From NCBI GenBank assembly GCA_041689995.1, contig JBDNFD010000091.1, positions 1 through 21,478 on the forward strand: a stretch of 21,478 nucleotides of DNA, read 5' to 3'. Of the stretch, positions 7,430 to 15,694 are shown piece after piece. The DNA is from DASSWG01 sp041689995 (GTDB taxonomy: Bacteria; Bacteroidota; Bacteroidia; Flavobacteriales; Flavobacteriaceae). The translations under genes and the position numbers were made by a program. Below the pieces are notes generated by a model that was given only the letters and a program-made list of their open reading frames with translations, was not told the origin of the DNA and did not search any database. Each line of letters opens with the position of its first letter. Within the stretch, counting starts at the first letter, position 1.

Positions 7430-9157
7430 TCATGAAATATCCAAATCGAAGGTTTTACGCAATTTCTCCAAGAGTGGATTCTTCTCGTTTAATTTTTCAA
7501 ATTTTTCACGCGTAGTGAAAACATAATTTTTTGCGGCGGTTTCGTTCATTTCAATCGTTAACTCAAGCAGATCATTTTTGATATGTTTACGGATGTAACC
7601 TATTAAAGGTCCTTGAGCCCGCTCTAATTCCAACTTCATGGTTGCCGTGGGCATTTCTATAAAAAGAATATGATTTTCTTTCAAAACCGGCATTTTAGCA
7701 CCAATAATGGAAGCAAGGTTATGGTTTCCGCGCTTTTTTATGTGTTTTGCATAATCGTCCCAAGCGGCCAAAACTTGTGTTTCGGTGTATTCCTCATTAT
7801 TTATTGGCTTGGAATCTTTATGTTCCTTCCCTTGTTTCGCCAGCAATTCATTTTTATGGCGAATACTTTTCAATGAAAGTCCCGAGGTTCGCTTTACATT
7901 TTTAAACGAGATATTGGCTTGGGGAAGACTGCCCTTTTCTATGGAAGCTTTTTCTGTGGGTTCATTTACGGCGATCGGAAGAGGTTCTTTTGTTTTTTCT
8001 TCAAATATTTCCTCCTTAATCTGCGGTTCAGCTTCTTGTTTTTTCTTGGAAACAAAATTAACCGCTGGAATTATGACGGGTTTAGCCTTTTTTTTTTCGC
8101 CTCCAAAAGTAATGGAGGCTAATTGCATTAAACATAGTTCAACCAGCAACCGCTGATTCCGACTGTTTTTATAATTTAAATCAGCTTCGTTTGCAAGATC
8201 AATTCCTTGAAATAAAAACTCTCGACTGGTTTTTTGTGACTGCTTTAGATAAGCTGTTTTCGTTTGCTCGCCCACTTCCAATAATTCAATAGTGGAAGGA
8301 TCTTTGCACACCAACAGATCGCGAAAATGGGAAGCCAAGCCGGCAATATAATGTTGTCCATCGAAACCTTTGGACAAAATTTCATTGAATTGCACCAAAA
8401 GGCCGGGAATATTATTTTCTAGAATTAAATCGGAGGACTGGAAATAGGTGTCGTAGTCCAGTACATTCAAGTTTTCGGTGACGGCTGCCCGGGTCAGGTT
8501 TTTTCCACTAAAACTTACCACGCGGTCATAAATGGAAAGAGCGTCACGCATCGCTCCATCTGCTTTTTGGGCGATAATGTGCAGGGCATCATCTTCTGCT
8601 TCGACCCCTTCTTTTTTTGCGATATTTGATAAATATGCTTTCGCATCGGAAACCGTAATTCTTTTGAAATCAAAAATTTGACAACGCGAAAGAATGGTGG
8701 GAATAATTTTATGTTTTTCGGTGGTCGCCAAAATAAAGATGGTGTGTTTCGGCGGTTCTTCCAAGGTTTTCAAAAAAGCATTGAAGGCTGCTTGAGAAAG
8801 CATATGGACTTCATCAATAATATAAACTTTATATTTTCCAACTTGTGGAGGAATGCGCACTTGATCAATTAAGCTACGAATATCGTCCACTGAATTATTG
8901 GAAGCTGCATCCAATTCAAAAATATTGAAAGCAAAGTCTTCTCCTGGTTTTGTAGTTTCGGTCTGATTGATGGTTTTTGCCAGAATTCTTGCGCACGTGG
9001 TTTTCCCGACCCCTCTTGGGCCCGTGAACAATAAGGCCTGCGCCAAGTGATCGCTTTTGATAGCGTGAAGCAATGTATTGGTGATGGCTTGTTGGCCTAC
9101 CACATCTTCAAAGCTTTCGGGGCGGTATTTCCGGGCCGATACGACAAAATGTTCCAT
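7430..9157 (-). CDS. dnaX: DNA polymerase III subunit gamma/tau (clamp loader)
   Basis: ATPase of the clamp-loader complex that loads the beta clamp and organises the replisome. 575 aa. AAA+ core: Walker A GPRGVGKT (46-53), Walker B/DEVH (115-118), arginine-finger SRC motif (157-159), then domains II-III to about residue 350. The four zinc-binding cysteines that bacterial DnaX usually has between about residues 60 and 80 are absent; from memory this is normal for flavobacteria. A long variable, Lys/Glu-rich linker follows, then a tau-like C-terminal domain (about 455-575). At codons 354-357 the coding strand has ten A residues (GAA AAA AAA AAG, 8098-8087). A shift of one base either way reaches a stop within a few codons, which would give a gamma-length product. 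Confidence 0.97.
   Translation of the reverse strand: MEHFVVSARKYRPESFEDVVGQQAITNTLLHAIKSDHLAQALLFTGPRGVGKTTCARILAKTINQTETTKPGEDFAFNIFELDAASNNSVDDIRSLIDQVRIPPQVGKYKVYIIDEVHMLSQAAFNAFLKTLEEPPKHTIFILATTEKHKIIPTILSRCQIFDFKRITVSDAKAYLSNIAKKEGVEAEDDALHIIAQKADGAMRDALSIYDRVVSFSGKNLTRAAVTENLNVLDYDTYFQSSDLILENNIPGLLVQFNEILSKGFDGQHYIAGLASHFRDLLVCKDPSTIELLEVGEQTKTAYLKQSQKTSREFLFQGIDLANEADLNYKNSRNQRLLVELCLMQLASITFGGEKKKAKPVIIPAVNFVSKKKQEAEPQIKEEIFEEKTKEPLPIAVNEPTEKASIEKGSLPQANISFKNVKRTSGLSLKSIRHKNELLAKQGKEHKDSKPINNEEYTETQVLAAWDDYAKHIKKRGNHNLASIIGAKMPVLKENHILFIEMPTATMKLELERAQGPLIGYIRKHIKNDLLELTIEMNETAAKNYVFTTREKFEKLNEKNPLLEKLRKTFDLDIS
8082..8098 (-). promoter_or_regulatory. A10 slippage site in dnaX with near stop codons
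   Basis: The coding strand reads G-A10-GGCTAAA. In frame this is Glu-Lys-Lys-Lys-Ala. With a -1 shift, or one extra A in the mRNA, it becomes AAA GGC TAA, ending the protein at about residue 358. With one A lost, the frame reaches TAA after about five more codons (Arg-Leu-Asn-Pro-Ser). E. coli dnaX makes gamma by -1 frameshifting on A-AAA-AAG, and Thermus dnaX by transcriptional slippage on an A9 run. The position here, at the end of domain III, matches. Function in this organism is inferred, not shown. Confidence 0.55.
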
Positions 9158-9207
9158 GGAAAAAATATTGAAAACAAAGATAAAAATCCTTTATGAAAAC
9201 AGATGTT

Positions 9208-9624
9208 TTATTGATCTTTTTTTGGCGGATAATTATCAGGGGAAGTTCTTTTATCCACTAAATCATCCATCCAATTTATGGCGAGATCCAGATCATTGAA
9301 AATACTAAAAGGTTTAGAGAAGAATTTTTCTTCGAAAGCGGCAGTAATTTCCCTTAAGTGATCGTTGCAAACAACGGCCATGCCAACCAGTGTCAACATC
9401 TTCCCACAGTTTAAATGGATCAGCGGATTAATACTATAATGGTTGTTCCTATAACTGATGTACCCATAAAAATCATCACCGTAAAAACTTTCCATAGTTG
9501 ATTGTAATTTTTTCACTGAATCATAATCCACCATGGCGTCTTCCTGAACGATCGAAATCACATACTTTTCAAAAAATTGAAGCGATGCGAAATCTATATC
9601 CAATATTTTAAGAGGCTGCACCAT
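9208..9624 (-). CDS. Unknown 138-aa cytoplasmic protein upstream of dnaX
   Basis: No signal peptide or membrane segment. The N-terminus alternates short strands with helices (KILDIDFASLQFFEKYVISIV, 6-26), and the C-terminal half has a helix with FNDLDLAINWMDDLV (108-122). The layout resembles the SpoIIAA/STAS-like proteins of Bacteroidota that end in such an amphipathic helix, but no conserved phospho-site is evident, so this stays a guess. It starts at ATG 9624 and lies 50 bp upstream of dnaX on the same strand. Base usage looks like its neighbours. Its hydrophilic tail (KRTSPDNYPPKKDQ) is probably disordered. Function unknown. Confidence 0.7.
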   Translation of the reverse strand: MVQPLKILDIDFASLQFFEKYVISIVQEDAMVDYDSVKKLQSTMESFYGDDFYGYISYRNNHYSINPLIHLNCGKMLTLVGMAVVCNDHLREITAAFEEKFFSKPFSIFNDLDLAINWMDDLVDKRTSPDNYPPKKDQ

Positions 9625-9858
9625 TTAATGATTTTTTAAAAACGATTTAAAATTAAAACTTTATTAATGTTTTTCAATAAAATAACATCTTAAAGAAAAC
9701 ATAAATAACATGTTATATATATTTTTTCGTTAAAATAAAATCAAAATATACAAAATAATTTTTTAATAAGAAGAAATTATGAAAAATCCTACTATTCTTG
9801 ACCATACAAATTAAGTTAAAATTCAGTTTAATACGTGGAAAGCTATATCTTTGCAACT
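9625..9858. other. AT-rich intergenic region between the 138-aa gene and rnpB
   Basis: This divergent gap is very AT-rich with many A and T tracts. It contains a perfect 12-bp palindrome ATAACATGTTAT at 9705-9716, a possible operator, and the rnpB -7 element at its right end. No coding potential is seen. Confidence 0.5.
9846..9853 (+). promoter_or_regulatory. Putative -7 element of the rnpB promoter
   Basis: TATCTTTG matches the Bacteroidota -7 consensus TAnnTTTG exactly. It ends 5 nt before 9859, the first base of the P1 helix of RNase P RNA, the spacing expected for a transcription start there. No convincing -33 TTTG was found at the usual distance. Confidence 0.6.
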
Positions 9859-10180
9859 GAACAGACCGCCTTATCGCTCCCGAAATTTATTCGGGAGAGG
9901 AAAGTCCGGACACCGCAGGGCAACATAACGGTTAACGGCCGTCTTTTTCAGAATCTGATTTTGGAAAAAGGACCAGTGCAACAGAAAGGATGTACAGATC
10001 ATGCTGTAGTGAAACCAGGTAAACTCTATGTGGTGAAATGTCATGTAAACCAGCATTTAAGGCTTGCCCGGTCGTTGTTGGAGGGTAGACAGCTAGAGGT
10101 TTTTGGCAACAAAAACCCCAGATAAATGATAAGGACCCCGAACACTCGGGGGTACAGAATCCGGCTTATAGGTCTGTTCT
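9859..10180 (+). ncRNA. rnpB: RNase P RNA (type A)
   Basis: Catalytic RNA that trims the 5' leader of tRNA precursors. The P1 helix closes perfectly: GAACAGACC at 9859-9867 pairs with GGTCTGTTC at 10171-10179. The universal 5' block GAGGAAAGTCCGGAC (9896-9910) and 3' block ACAGAATCCGGCTTATAGG (10154-10172), which build the P4 core, are both present, as are GGTAAACTC (about 10018) and GGAGGGTAGACAGCT (about 10080). P3 is a CCCGA/TCGGG hairpin at 9877-9897, and a second such hairpin, probably P19, is at 10136-10151. A T-run after P1 (10180-10185) would serve termination. The 96-codon open frame across it (9835-10125) is fortuitous. Confidence 0.96.
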
Positions 10181-10214
10181 TTTTTAATTCAGTTAGTGAT
10201 AAAAAGTGTGGAGT

Positions 10215-10757
10215 TTATTCGATTTCCTGAAATAATGAAAAGACGGAGCTTCCGTATTTCCTTTTTTCTATGAACTGGGGAAAATTTGAGAGGATTGTTT
10301 TGGGGGAATGTTCAATAACCAAAAGGCCATCAAGCTCCAAGAGGTTCTTCTCGAAAACTAAATTGACAATCTTTTGAAATTCTTCGAAGGGTAAATCATA
10401 GGGTGGATCTGCAAAAATAATATCAGCTTTCCAGGTTGCTTTTTCCAAATAATGGAAAACATCGATTTTTTTTAGCTCAATATTTTCATCTAACTCTTTT
10501 ACGGTTTTGGAGATGAATTTAATACAATGAATATTGGCATCAATCGCGACTACATTTTTAGCGCCTCTTGAGATAAATTCATATGCAATATTGCCAGTGC
10601 CGGAAAAAAGGTCAACAATGGAGATTTCGGAAAAAACATATCGATTTTCCAAAATATTAAAAAGTGCTTCTTTGGCCATGTCGGTGGTGGGGCGCACCGG
10701 CAATCTTTTTGGTGCTGTTAATCGACGGCCTTTATATTTTCCTGAAATTATTCGCAT
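10215..10757 (-). CDS. rsmD: 16S rRNA (guanine-966-N2)-methyltransferase
   Basis: SAM-dependent methylation of G966 in 16S rRNA during small-subunit assembly. The 180-aa length is typical. The N-terminus MRIISGKYKGRRL is the family signature, followed by RPTTDMAKEALFN (22-34), SAM motif I DLFSGTGNI (49-57) and catalytic motif IV DPPYDLP (117-123). It overlaps the end of the upstream DUF3822 gene by 10 bp, a coupling I recall as common in Bacteroidota. It ends convergently with rnpB, 34 bp away. Confidence 0.96.
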   Translation of the reverse strand: MRIISGKYKGRRLTAPKRLPVRPTTDMAKEALFNILENRYVFSEISIVDLFSGTGNIAYEFISRGAKNVVAIDANIHCIKFISKTVKELDENIELKKIDVFHYLEKATWKADIIFADPPYDLPFEEFQKIVNLVFEKNLLELDGLLVIEHSPKTILSNFPQFIEKRKYGSSVFSLFQEIE

Positions 10758-11557
10758 GCTAGGCTTCTGAGCAAGAAATTATTTTGAGAATTCTCCGATC
10801 TCTTTTCATTTGCATTATTAAAAAAAGAGCAGTTTCGGACATAATCGCGAAGTAGCATATAACTTTCAGAAGTTTCTGAAATATTTCCGGACAGTTTCAA
10901 TAAGAATTTCTCGGGATCGAGTTTTAATTGTTCAGCAACAAACAAAATATAATACACAAAATCTTCGGGTGTTTCAAAGAAAAAACTATTGCACAACAAT
11001 AGGTTTCCTTGCTTGGCCATTACCAAATCGAAGTGTTGCCAAAATACATGAATGTACATAATTTCTTCACTTTGGCTAATTTTTAAAATATTTTCGACCA
11101 AAAGCGATGCGGAATGTCTGTAATCAAAAGTCCCAAATCTTTCAAAAAAATAATTGTTGATATTGGCGTAAGGCACGAAGACATTAACGTATTTTCCATT
11201 ATCCAATAAATCATGCGCCAAAAAATCGGTAGTGAGAATTTTCGCATTGAATTTAAGATAATCGCTCAAATGATTTTCATCGAATAACTCTTCTGGGACA
11301 AAACAATATAAATTATTCGCATAGATCAAGGAAATCTTTTCAACGGTTTCCAAGTCTATTTTTTCGTTCTGAATAGCGAGTTCTATTCGTTGAAGAATTT
11401 CTTCGGGAGCAAGTACTTTATCAAATTCTACTTCCCCAGAATATTCCTGTTTTTCCGAACTTCCATTGGAAACATAAAAAGAAAATCCATCCCGAGCGAT
11501 CAGAATGGACATTTTTGTTGAAATTTCTTTTAAGTTATTCCTTTTTGATAGTGCCAT
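10748..11557 (-). CDS. DUF3822 family protein
   Basis: 269 aa from the ATG at 11557 (MALSKRNNLKEIS). An in-frame ATG at 11578 adds seven residues and has an AGGTG-like sequence upstream, so it is an alternative. Either start overlaps the preceding 218-aa gene. The order DUF3822-rsmD and the strand pattern LSILIARDGFSFYVS near the N-terminus fit this Bacteroidota-specific family, whose fold is thought to be related to the actin/ASKHA group. No catalytic motif is visible. There is no signal peptide, so it is presumably cytoplasmic. Overlap with rsmD implies co-translation. Role unknown. Confidence 0.82.
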   Translation of the reverse strand: MALSKRNNLKEISTKMSILIARDGFSFYVSNGSSEKQEYSGEVEFDKVLAPEEILQRIELAIQNEKIDLETVEKISLIYANNLYCFVPEELFDENHLSDYLKFNAKILTTDFLAHDLLDNGKYVNVFVPYANINNYFFERFGTFDYRHSASLLVENILKISQSEEIMYIHVFWQHFDLVMAKQGNLLLCNSFFFETPEDFVYYILFVAEQLKLDPEKFLLKLSGNISETSESYMLLRDYVRNCSFFNNANEKRSENSQNNFLLRSLACE

Positions 11558-12191
11558 AAAATTTCGGCCAGTTTCCATTTGTTTTCACCTCATCCATTGA
11601 ACCAACACGAATATATTCACCATTAATTCCATCAACAGAAAGCACCTGATTTTCCATATGCACCAAATCTTTTGACTGATCTTTCAAAAGAACGGATTTG
11701 GCAACTTTGGCCTCAAAAACCGGAATTGGGGTTTCATTTTTCATCACGGTTCCTGCTTCCAAAGAAAATTTTTCGGATTTATCGGTGGTTGGAACGAACA
11801 TCATTTCTTTATAGCGGTTCGAATTTCCAAACAAAGAATCTTTTACGGGAACAAAACCTAGCGTATCGACAATTGTTATTTCCTTATTTATATCAATTCC
11901 ATAAGCCTTGGTCTGTTCAACATCCAAAACAGTGGAATCCCGCCGCTGAACAATGGTGTATTTTGCAGTGTCGACAAATTCGATGAGCTTGTCAAAATCG
12001 CCTGTAAACTTTCCGGTTACTTGTTTATAAGCCATTTCGGAATTCATAATATCTTTCAAGCGTTCGATCACTGGGGCATAGCGTTCTCTTTTGATTTTGT
12101 TGAACTGAATGGGTTCATAAATGGAATTGAACGTCATATATGCCAAAAAACCGATCACCAGCCATAAAAGCAATTGAATTACAAGTTTCAT
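11535..12191 (-). CDS. Membrane-anchored protein of unknown function
   Basis: 218 aa. A single N-terminal hydrophobic segment (residues 3-25, KLVIQLLLWLVIGFLAYMTF) is followed by a soluble region with positive residues (NKIKRERY), so it is a membrane anchor rather than a cleaved signal. The part after it, RLKDIMNSEMAYKQVTGKFTGDFDKLIEF (about 44-72), resembles pseudopilin-like Bacteroidota proteins in which a helix is followed by 'YKxxTGKYtgdfdkLi'. The rest is beta-rich, with VFEAKVAKSVLLKD (about 158-171). It shares a transcript with DUF3822 and rsmD (overlapping ORFs) and is preceded by a good promoter match. Function not known. Confidence 0.72.
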   Translation of the reverse strand: MKLVIQLLLWLVIGFLAYMTFNSIYEPIQFNKIKRERYAPVIERLKDIMNSEMAYKQVTGKFTGDFDKLIEFVDTAKYTIVQRRDSTVLDVEQTKAYGIDINKEITIVDTLGFVPVKDSLFGNSNRYKEMMFVPTTDKSEKFSLEAGTVMKNETPIPVFEAKVAKSVLLKDQSKDLVHMENQVLSVDGINGEYIRVGSMDEVKTNGNWPKFYGTIKKE

Positions 12192-12218
12192 TATCTCAAT
12201 TTATTAATTAGTCAAAGG

Positions 12219-12247
12219 CAAATCTACAATTTTTTTTTGTTCACAAA
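12219..12247 (-). promoter_or_regulatory. Putative promoter of the 218-aa gene, DUF3822 and rsmD
   Basis: On the minus strand a TTTTG (-33) is followed after about 17-18 nt by TAGATTTG (12226-12219), an exact TAnnTTTG -7 element. Transcription would begin near 12212, giving a leader of about 20 nt before the ATG at 12191. Confidence 0.5.
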
Positions 12248-12252
12248 AGTTT

Positions 12253-12282
12253 CCAAAGATAAAAATGCAATCCTATCTTTGG
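12253..12282 (+). promoter_or_regulatory. Inverted repeat with TATCTTTG (-7) for the helicase gene
   Basis: CCAAAGATA (12253-12261) and TATCTTTGG (12274-12282) form a perfect 9-bp inverted repeat with a 12-bp spacer. The right arm matches the -7 consensus TAnnTTTG on the plus strand, 26 bp before the helicase ATG; the left arm is the same element on the minus strand. No good plus-strand -33 was found. It may be a promoter, an operator, or both. Confidence 0.45.
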
Positions 12283-12307
12283 TTTTTTCTTCAAAACCCG
12301 TTCCAAA

Positions 12308-13735
12308 ATGGATCCCTCGTCGTTTTATAAAGTATTATTGAAGAATTTTGGTCATAAGACCACAGAGAAACAAAGTATTGCTTTGGAAAAATTGTCACAT
12401 TTCCTCATTGACAATAGAAAAGACGAATTGTTTTTGCTGAAGGGATATGCCGGAACAGGAAAAACCACCATTATTGGTGCGATTGTAAAAAGTTTATGGC
12501 AACTTAAAAAAAGGCCCGTACTTGCAGCGCCGACGGGAAGGGCGGCGAAAGTGATCAGCAATTATTCTGGATTACAAGCGCAAACGATTCATAAAAAAAT
12601 ATATTTTCCAAAAAAAACCAGCGGTGGCGGCGTGGAATTTGTGCTTCAACAAAACAAGCACAGAAACACCGTTTTTATTGTGGATGAAGCTTCTATGATT
12701 CCTGATAAAGCGGTTGACAATAAGTTTTTTGAAAATGGTTCATTGTTGGATGATTTGATGCACTACGTTTTTAACGGGCATAATTGCCAGTTGATCCTTA
12801 TTGGCGACACCGCACAACTTCCGCCGGTCGGGGCCGAATTAAGTCCGGCGTTGGATCCACAAAAATTGTCCCTAAATTTCCGAAAAGAAGTGCTTCATAT
12901 TGAATTGGACGAAGTCATGCGCCAAAGTCAAAAAAGTGATATTTTACACAATGCCACCATTTTAAGAAGAATTCTGGAGGAAGGTTTTTACGATAGATTT
13001 CAGTTTGAAATATCCAATGTGGCCGATGTGGTTCGTCTTCGGGACGGTTATGAAATTATGGACGCAATCAACGATTCTTATAGTGAACTGGGCCATGAAG
13101 AAACTGCCATTATCGTCCGTTCGAACAAGCGGGCAAATGAATATAATCAACAAATACGCACCCGGATTTTATCGCGTGAAAGTGAAATTGCCGCAGGTGA
13201 TTTTTTGATGGTGGTAAAGAACAATTATTTTTGGGTCGATCCTTCCAGCGAAGTCGGATTTATTGCGAATGGCGATATTATGGAGGTGTTGGAAATTTAT
13301 AATATTAAGGAATTATATGGTTTTCGATTTGCGGAAGTGAAAATAAGAATGGTGGATTACCCGAAAACAAAACCTTTTGAAACCGTGGTTATGTTGGACA
13401 CGCTGAACATTAATGCACCTACTTTGGCTTATGAAGATTCCAATAAATTATACCAAGAAGTTATGAAGGATTATGCCAATGAAAAATCGAAGTATAAAAA
13501 ATTTATAGGTGTAAAGAACAACAAATATTTCAATGCTTTGCAAGTTAAATTCAGTTATGCCATCACTTGCCATAAATCGCAAGGAGGCCAATGGAACACC
13601 ATTTTCGTGGAACAACCCTATCTCCCGAACGGTATAGACAAAGAATATTTGCGATGGCTTTATACCGCTTGCACCCGTGCAAAGGAAAAATTGTACCTTA
13701 TTGGTTTTAAAGATGCCTTTTTCTTTAATACCTAA
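12308..13735 (+). CDS. RecD-like superfamily 1 DNA helicase
   Basis: 475 aa. SF1 helicase motifs in order: Walker A GYAGTGKTT (46-54), motif Ia APTGRAAKV (74-82), Walker B VFIVDEASM (122-130), motif III GDTAQLPPVG (about 162-171), motif IV region ETAIIVRSNKRAN (about 262-274), motif V SYAITCHKSQGGQW (about 416-429) and motif VI YTACTRAKEKLYLIG (about 453-467). This is the RecD/Dda-type (SF1B, 5'-3') arrangement in a short form without RecBCD partners nearby. It likely acts in DNA repair or replication-fork processing in the cytoplasm. It is divergent from the 218-aa gene. The ATG at 12308 lies just before the first conserved region; there is no competing start. Confidence 0.9.
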   Translation: MDPSSFYKVLLKNFGHKTTEKQSIALEKLSHFLIDNRKDELFLLKGYAGTGKTTIIGAIVKSLWQLKKRPVLAAPTGRAAKVISNYSGLQAQTIHKKIYFPKKTSGGGVEFVLQQNKHRNTVFIVDEASMIPDKAVDNKFFENGSLLDDLMHYVFNGHNCQLILIGDTAQLPPVGAELSPALDPQKLSLNFRKEVLHIELDEVMRQSQKSDILHNATILRRILEEGFYDRFQFEISNVADVVRLRDGYEIMDAINDSYSELGHEETAIIVRSNKRANEYNQQIRTRILSRESEIAAGDFLMVVKNNYFWVDPSSEVGFIANGDIMEVLEIYNIKELYGFRFAEVKIRMVDYPKTKPFETVVMLDTLNINAPTLAYEDSNKLYQEVMKDYANEKSKYKKFIGVKNNKYFNALQVKFSYAITCHKSQGGQWNTIFVEQPYLPNGIDKEYLRWLYTACTRAKEKLYLIGFKDAFFFNT

Positions 13736-13767
13736 AGGATGAAATGAAAAAGTATCGTAAAATTCAG

Positions 13768-13775
13768 TACTTTTG
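13768..13775 (+). promoter_or_regulatory. Putative -7 element upstream of the kdsB-kdnB fusion
   Basis: TACTTTTG fits TAnnTTTG exactly and lies 22 bp before the TTG start. No clear -33 box. It would separate this gene from the helicase transcript. Confidence 0.35.
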
Positions 13776-13797
13776 ATCTGAACAAAAAGCAATTATA

Positions 13798-15669
13798 TTG
13801 AACAATTCAGCCTTAAAGATTATCGCGATGATCCCTGCGCGATATGCCGCAACGCGCTTTCCGGGAAAGTTAATGCAAGATTTGAACGGTGTTTCCGTGA
13901 TTCGAAGAACTTATGATGCAACCGTTTCCACAGGTTTGTTCGACGAAGTATATGTGGTCACCGACAGCGATATTATTTATGAAGAAATTATTTCGCACGG
14001 AGGAAATGCCAAAAAAAGCAAAAAAGTACACGAATGTGGCAGCGATCGCATTGCCGAGGCTGTCGAATTTATGGATGTCGATATTGTGGTAAACGTGCAA
14101 GGGGACGAACCTTTTACGGCAAAAGAAAGCTTGGAAAAAGTACTGGATGTTTTTTATGGACCAGATGCTGAAAAAATCGATTTGGCCTCCATGATGTCAC
14201 CGATCCAAAGAAGGGAGGAAATCACAAACCCGAATACCGTTAAAGTGATTGTTGACAAAAATGATTACGCACTTTATTTCTCCAGATCGCCCATTCCTTA
14301 TCCGCGAGATCAAGGAACGGATACAACTTATTATAAACATAAAGGAATTTATGCATTTCGGAAAAATGCGTTGATGGATTTTTACAAACTGCCGATGCTT
14401 CGCTTGGAAGCCACGGAAAAAATTGAATGTTTACGTTATTTGGAATACGGAAAAAATATAAAAATGGTGGAAACTTCAACTATTGGTGTGGAAATAGATA
14501 CGCCGGAAGATTTGATAGAAGCAAAAGCACTTTTCAAAAAAGAGCCTATTAATCAACATAAAGAAATAGATCATGAAACTTTTAAAATTGCGAGGTACAA
14601 GAACTTTCCGATGGTGCCACGTGTAGTTTATGGCAGTGGTTGTTTCGATCAGCTTCCTGAAATTCTACAGGAGAAACGGAGTATTGGCGCACCATTTATT
14701 TATTTGATCGATGATATTTTTAAAGAAAACGCCATATTTTTGAATAGGATTAAATTAATGGGTAACGACAAGATTATTTTCGTTTCGGCGGAATATGAAC
14801 CAAAAACCAATCAGGTTGATGAACTGGTAAATGAAATAAGATCCGGGTTTCAATTGTTGCCCAGCGGAATAATTGGAATAGGAGGGGGCACATTGCTCGA
14901 TTTGGCAAAGGCGGTGGCCATTATGTTGAAAAACCCCGGAAAAGCAGACGAATATCAGGGTTGGGATTTGGTTAAAAATCCGTCACTTTATCATGTGGGG
15001 ATTCCAACTATTTCCGGAACCGGAGCAGAAGTTTCGCGAACTACGGTGCTAACCGGGCCAAATAAAAAATTGGGGATTAATTCCGATCATACTCCTTTTG
15101 ATCAAGTGGTACTCGATCCGGAATTGACCGAAACCGTCCCCGAAGATCAGTGGTTTTTCACTGGAATGGATTGTTATATCCACTGTATCGAATCGTTGAA
15201 TGGAACGTATTTGAATACCTTTAGTGAAAGTTATGGCGAGAAAGCCTTCGAGTTGTGCAAAGAAATTTTTCTTGGAAACGAACTTTCTGAAGAAGAATCT
15301 AGGGCAAAATTAATGATGGCTTCTTGGCACGGTGGAATGAGCATTGCCTATTCACAGGTTGGGATCGCCCATGCCATGAGCTATGGGATGTCTTACCTTC
15401 TTGGAACAAAACACGGTATTGGAAATTGTATTGTTTTCGATAAACTTAGCGATTATTATCCGGATGGGGTAGCGATGTACCGTGACATGTTGAGAAAACA
15501 CAATATTAAATTGCCGCAAAATATCTGTTCTAATTTGACCGACAAAGAATTGGACATTATGATTGACGTTTCTTTGGGAATGGATCCGCTTTGGGAGAAT
15601 GCCATTGGCAAAAATTGGAAAGAAGAAATTACCCGAGATGTTTTGAAAAACCTATATTTACAAATGTAA
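13798..15669 (+). CDS. Fusion: CMP-Kdo synthetase (KdsB) + Kdo 8-oxidase (KdnB)
   Basis: 623 aa, continuous and in frame. Residues about 6-245 are a 3-deoxy-manno-octulosonate cytidylyltransferase: MIPARYAATRFPGK (11-24), VVNVQGDEPF (98-107) and the C-terminal VEIDTPEDL. After a linker of about 15-20 residues, residues about 263-623 are an iron-containing alcohol dehydrogenase-fold protein matching KdnB, the Kdo 8-oxidase described in Shewanella. NAD loop GIGGGT (360-365), TISGTGAEVSRT (about 405-416), metal ligands D458/H462 in DCYIH and H525/H539 in an H-x13-H pair are all present. KdnB with the aminotransferase KdnA makes 8-amino-Kdo, which KdsB activates for lipid A core synthesis, so both halves serve one pathway. 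No kdnA is in the window. Start is TTG; the first ATG lies inside the KdsB motif. Confidence 0.93.
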   Translation: MNNSALKIIAMIPARYAATRFPGKLMQDLNGVSVIRRTYDATVSTGLFDEVYVVTDSDIIYEEIISHGGNAKKSKKVHECGSDRIAEAVEFMDVDIVVNVQGDEPFTAKESLEKVLDVFYGPDAEKIDLASMMSPIQRREEITNPNTVKVIVDKNDYALYFSRSPIPYPRDQGTDTTYYKHKGIYAFRKNALMDFYKLPMLRLEATEKIECLRYLEYGKNIKMVETSTIGVEIDTPEDLIEAKALFKKEPINQHKEIDHETFKIARYKNFPMVPRVVYGSGCFDQLPEILQEKRSIGAPFIYLIDDIFKENAIFLNRIKLMGNDKIIFVSAEYEPKTNQVDELVNEIRSGFQLLPSGIIGIGGGTLLDLAKAVAIMLKNPGKADEYQGWDLVKNPSLYHVGIPTISGTGAEVSRTTVLTGPNKKLGINSDHTPFDQVVLDPELTETVPEDQWFFTGMDCYIHCIESLNGTYLNTFSESYGEKAFELCKEIFLGNELSEEESRAKLMMASWHGGMSIAYSQVGIAHAMSYGMSYLLGTKHGIGNCIVFDKLSDYYPDGVAMYRDMLRKHNIKLPQNICSNLTDKELDIMIDVSLGMDPLWENAIGKNWKEEITRDVLKNLYLQM

Positions 15670-15694
15670 AAATCCAACTTTAAAATTAACCATT

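Noticed and set aside
9835..10125. 96-codon open frame on the plus strand
   Set aside because: It lies inside rnpB; the conserved RNase P helices and core blocks explain the sequence.
14530..14610. KdsB-KdnB fusion as two genes joined by a sequencing error
   Set aside because: The frame is continuous through the linker with no homopolymer that would explain a shift, and no good internal start for KdnB is visible; an error still cannot be fully excluded.
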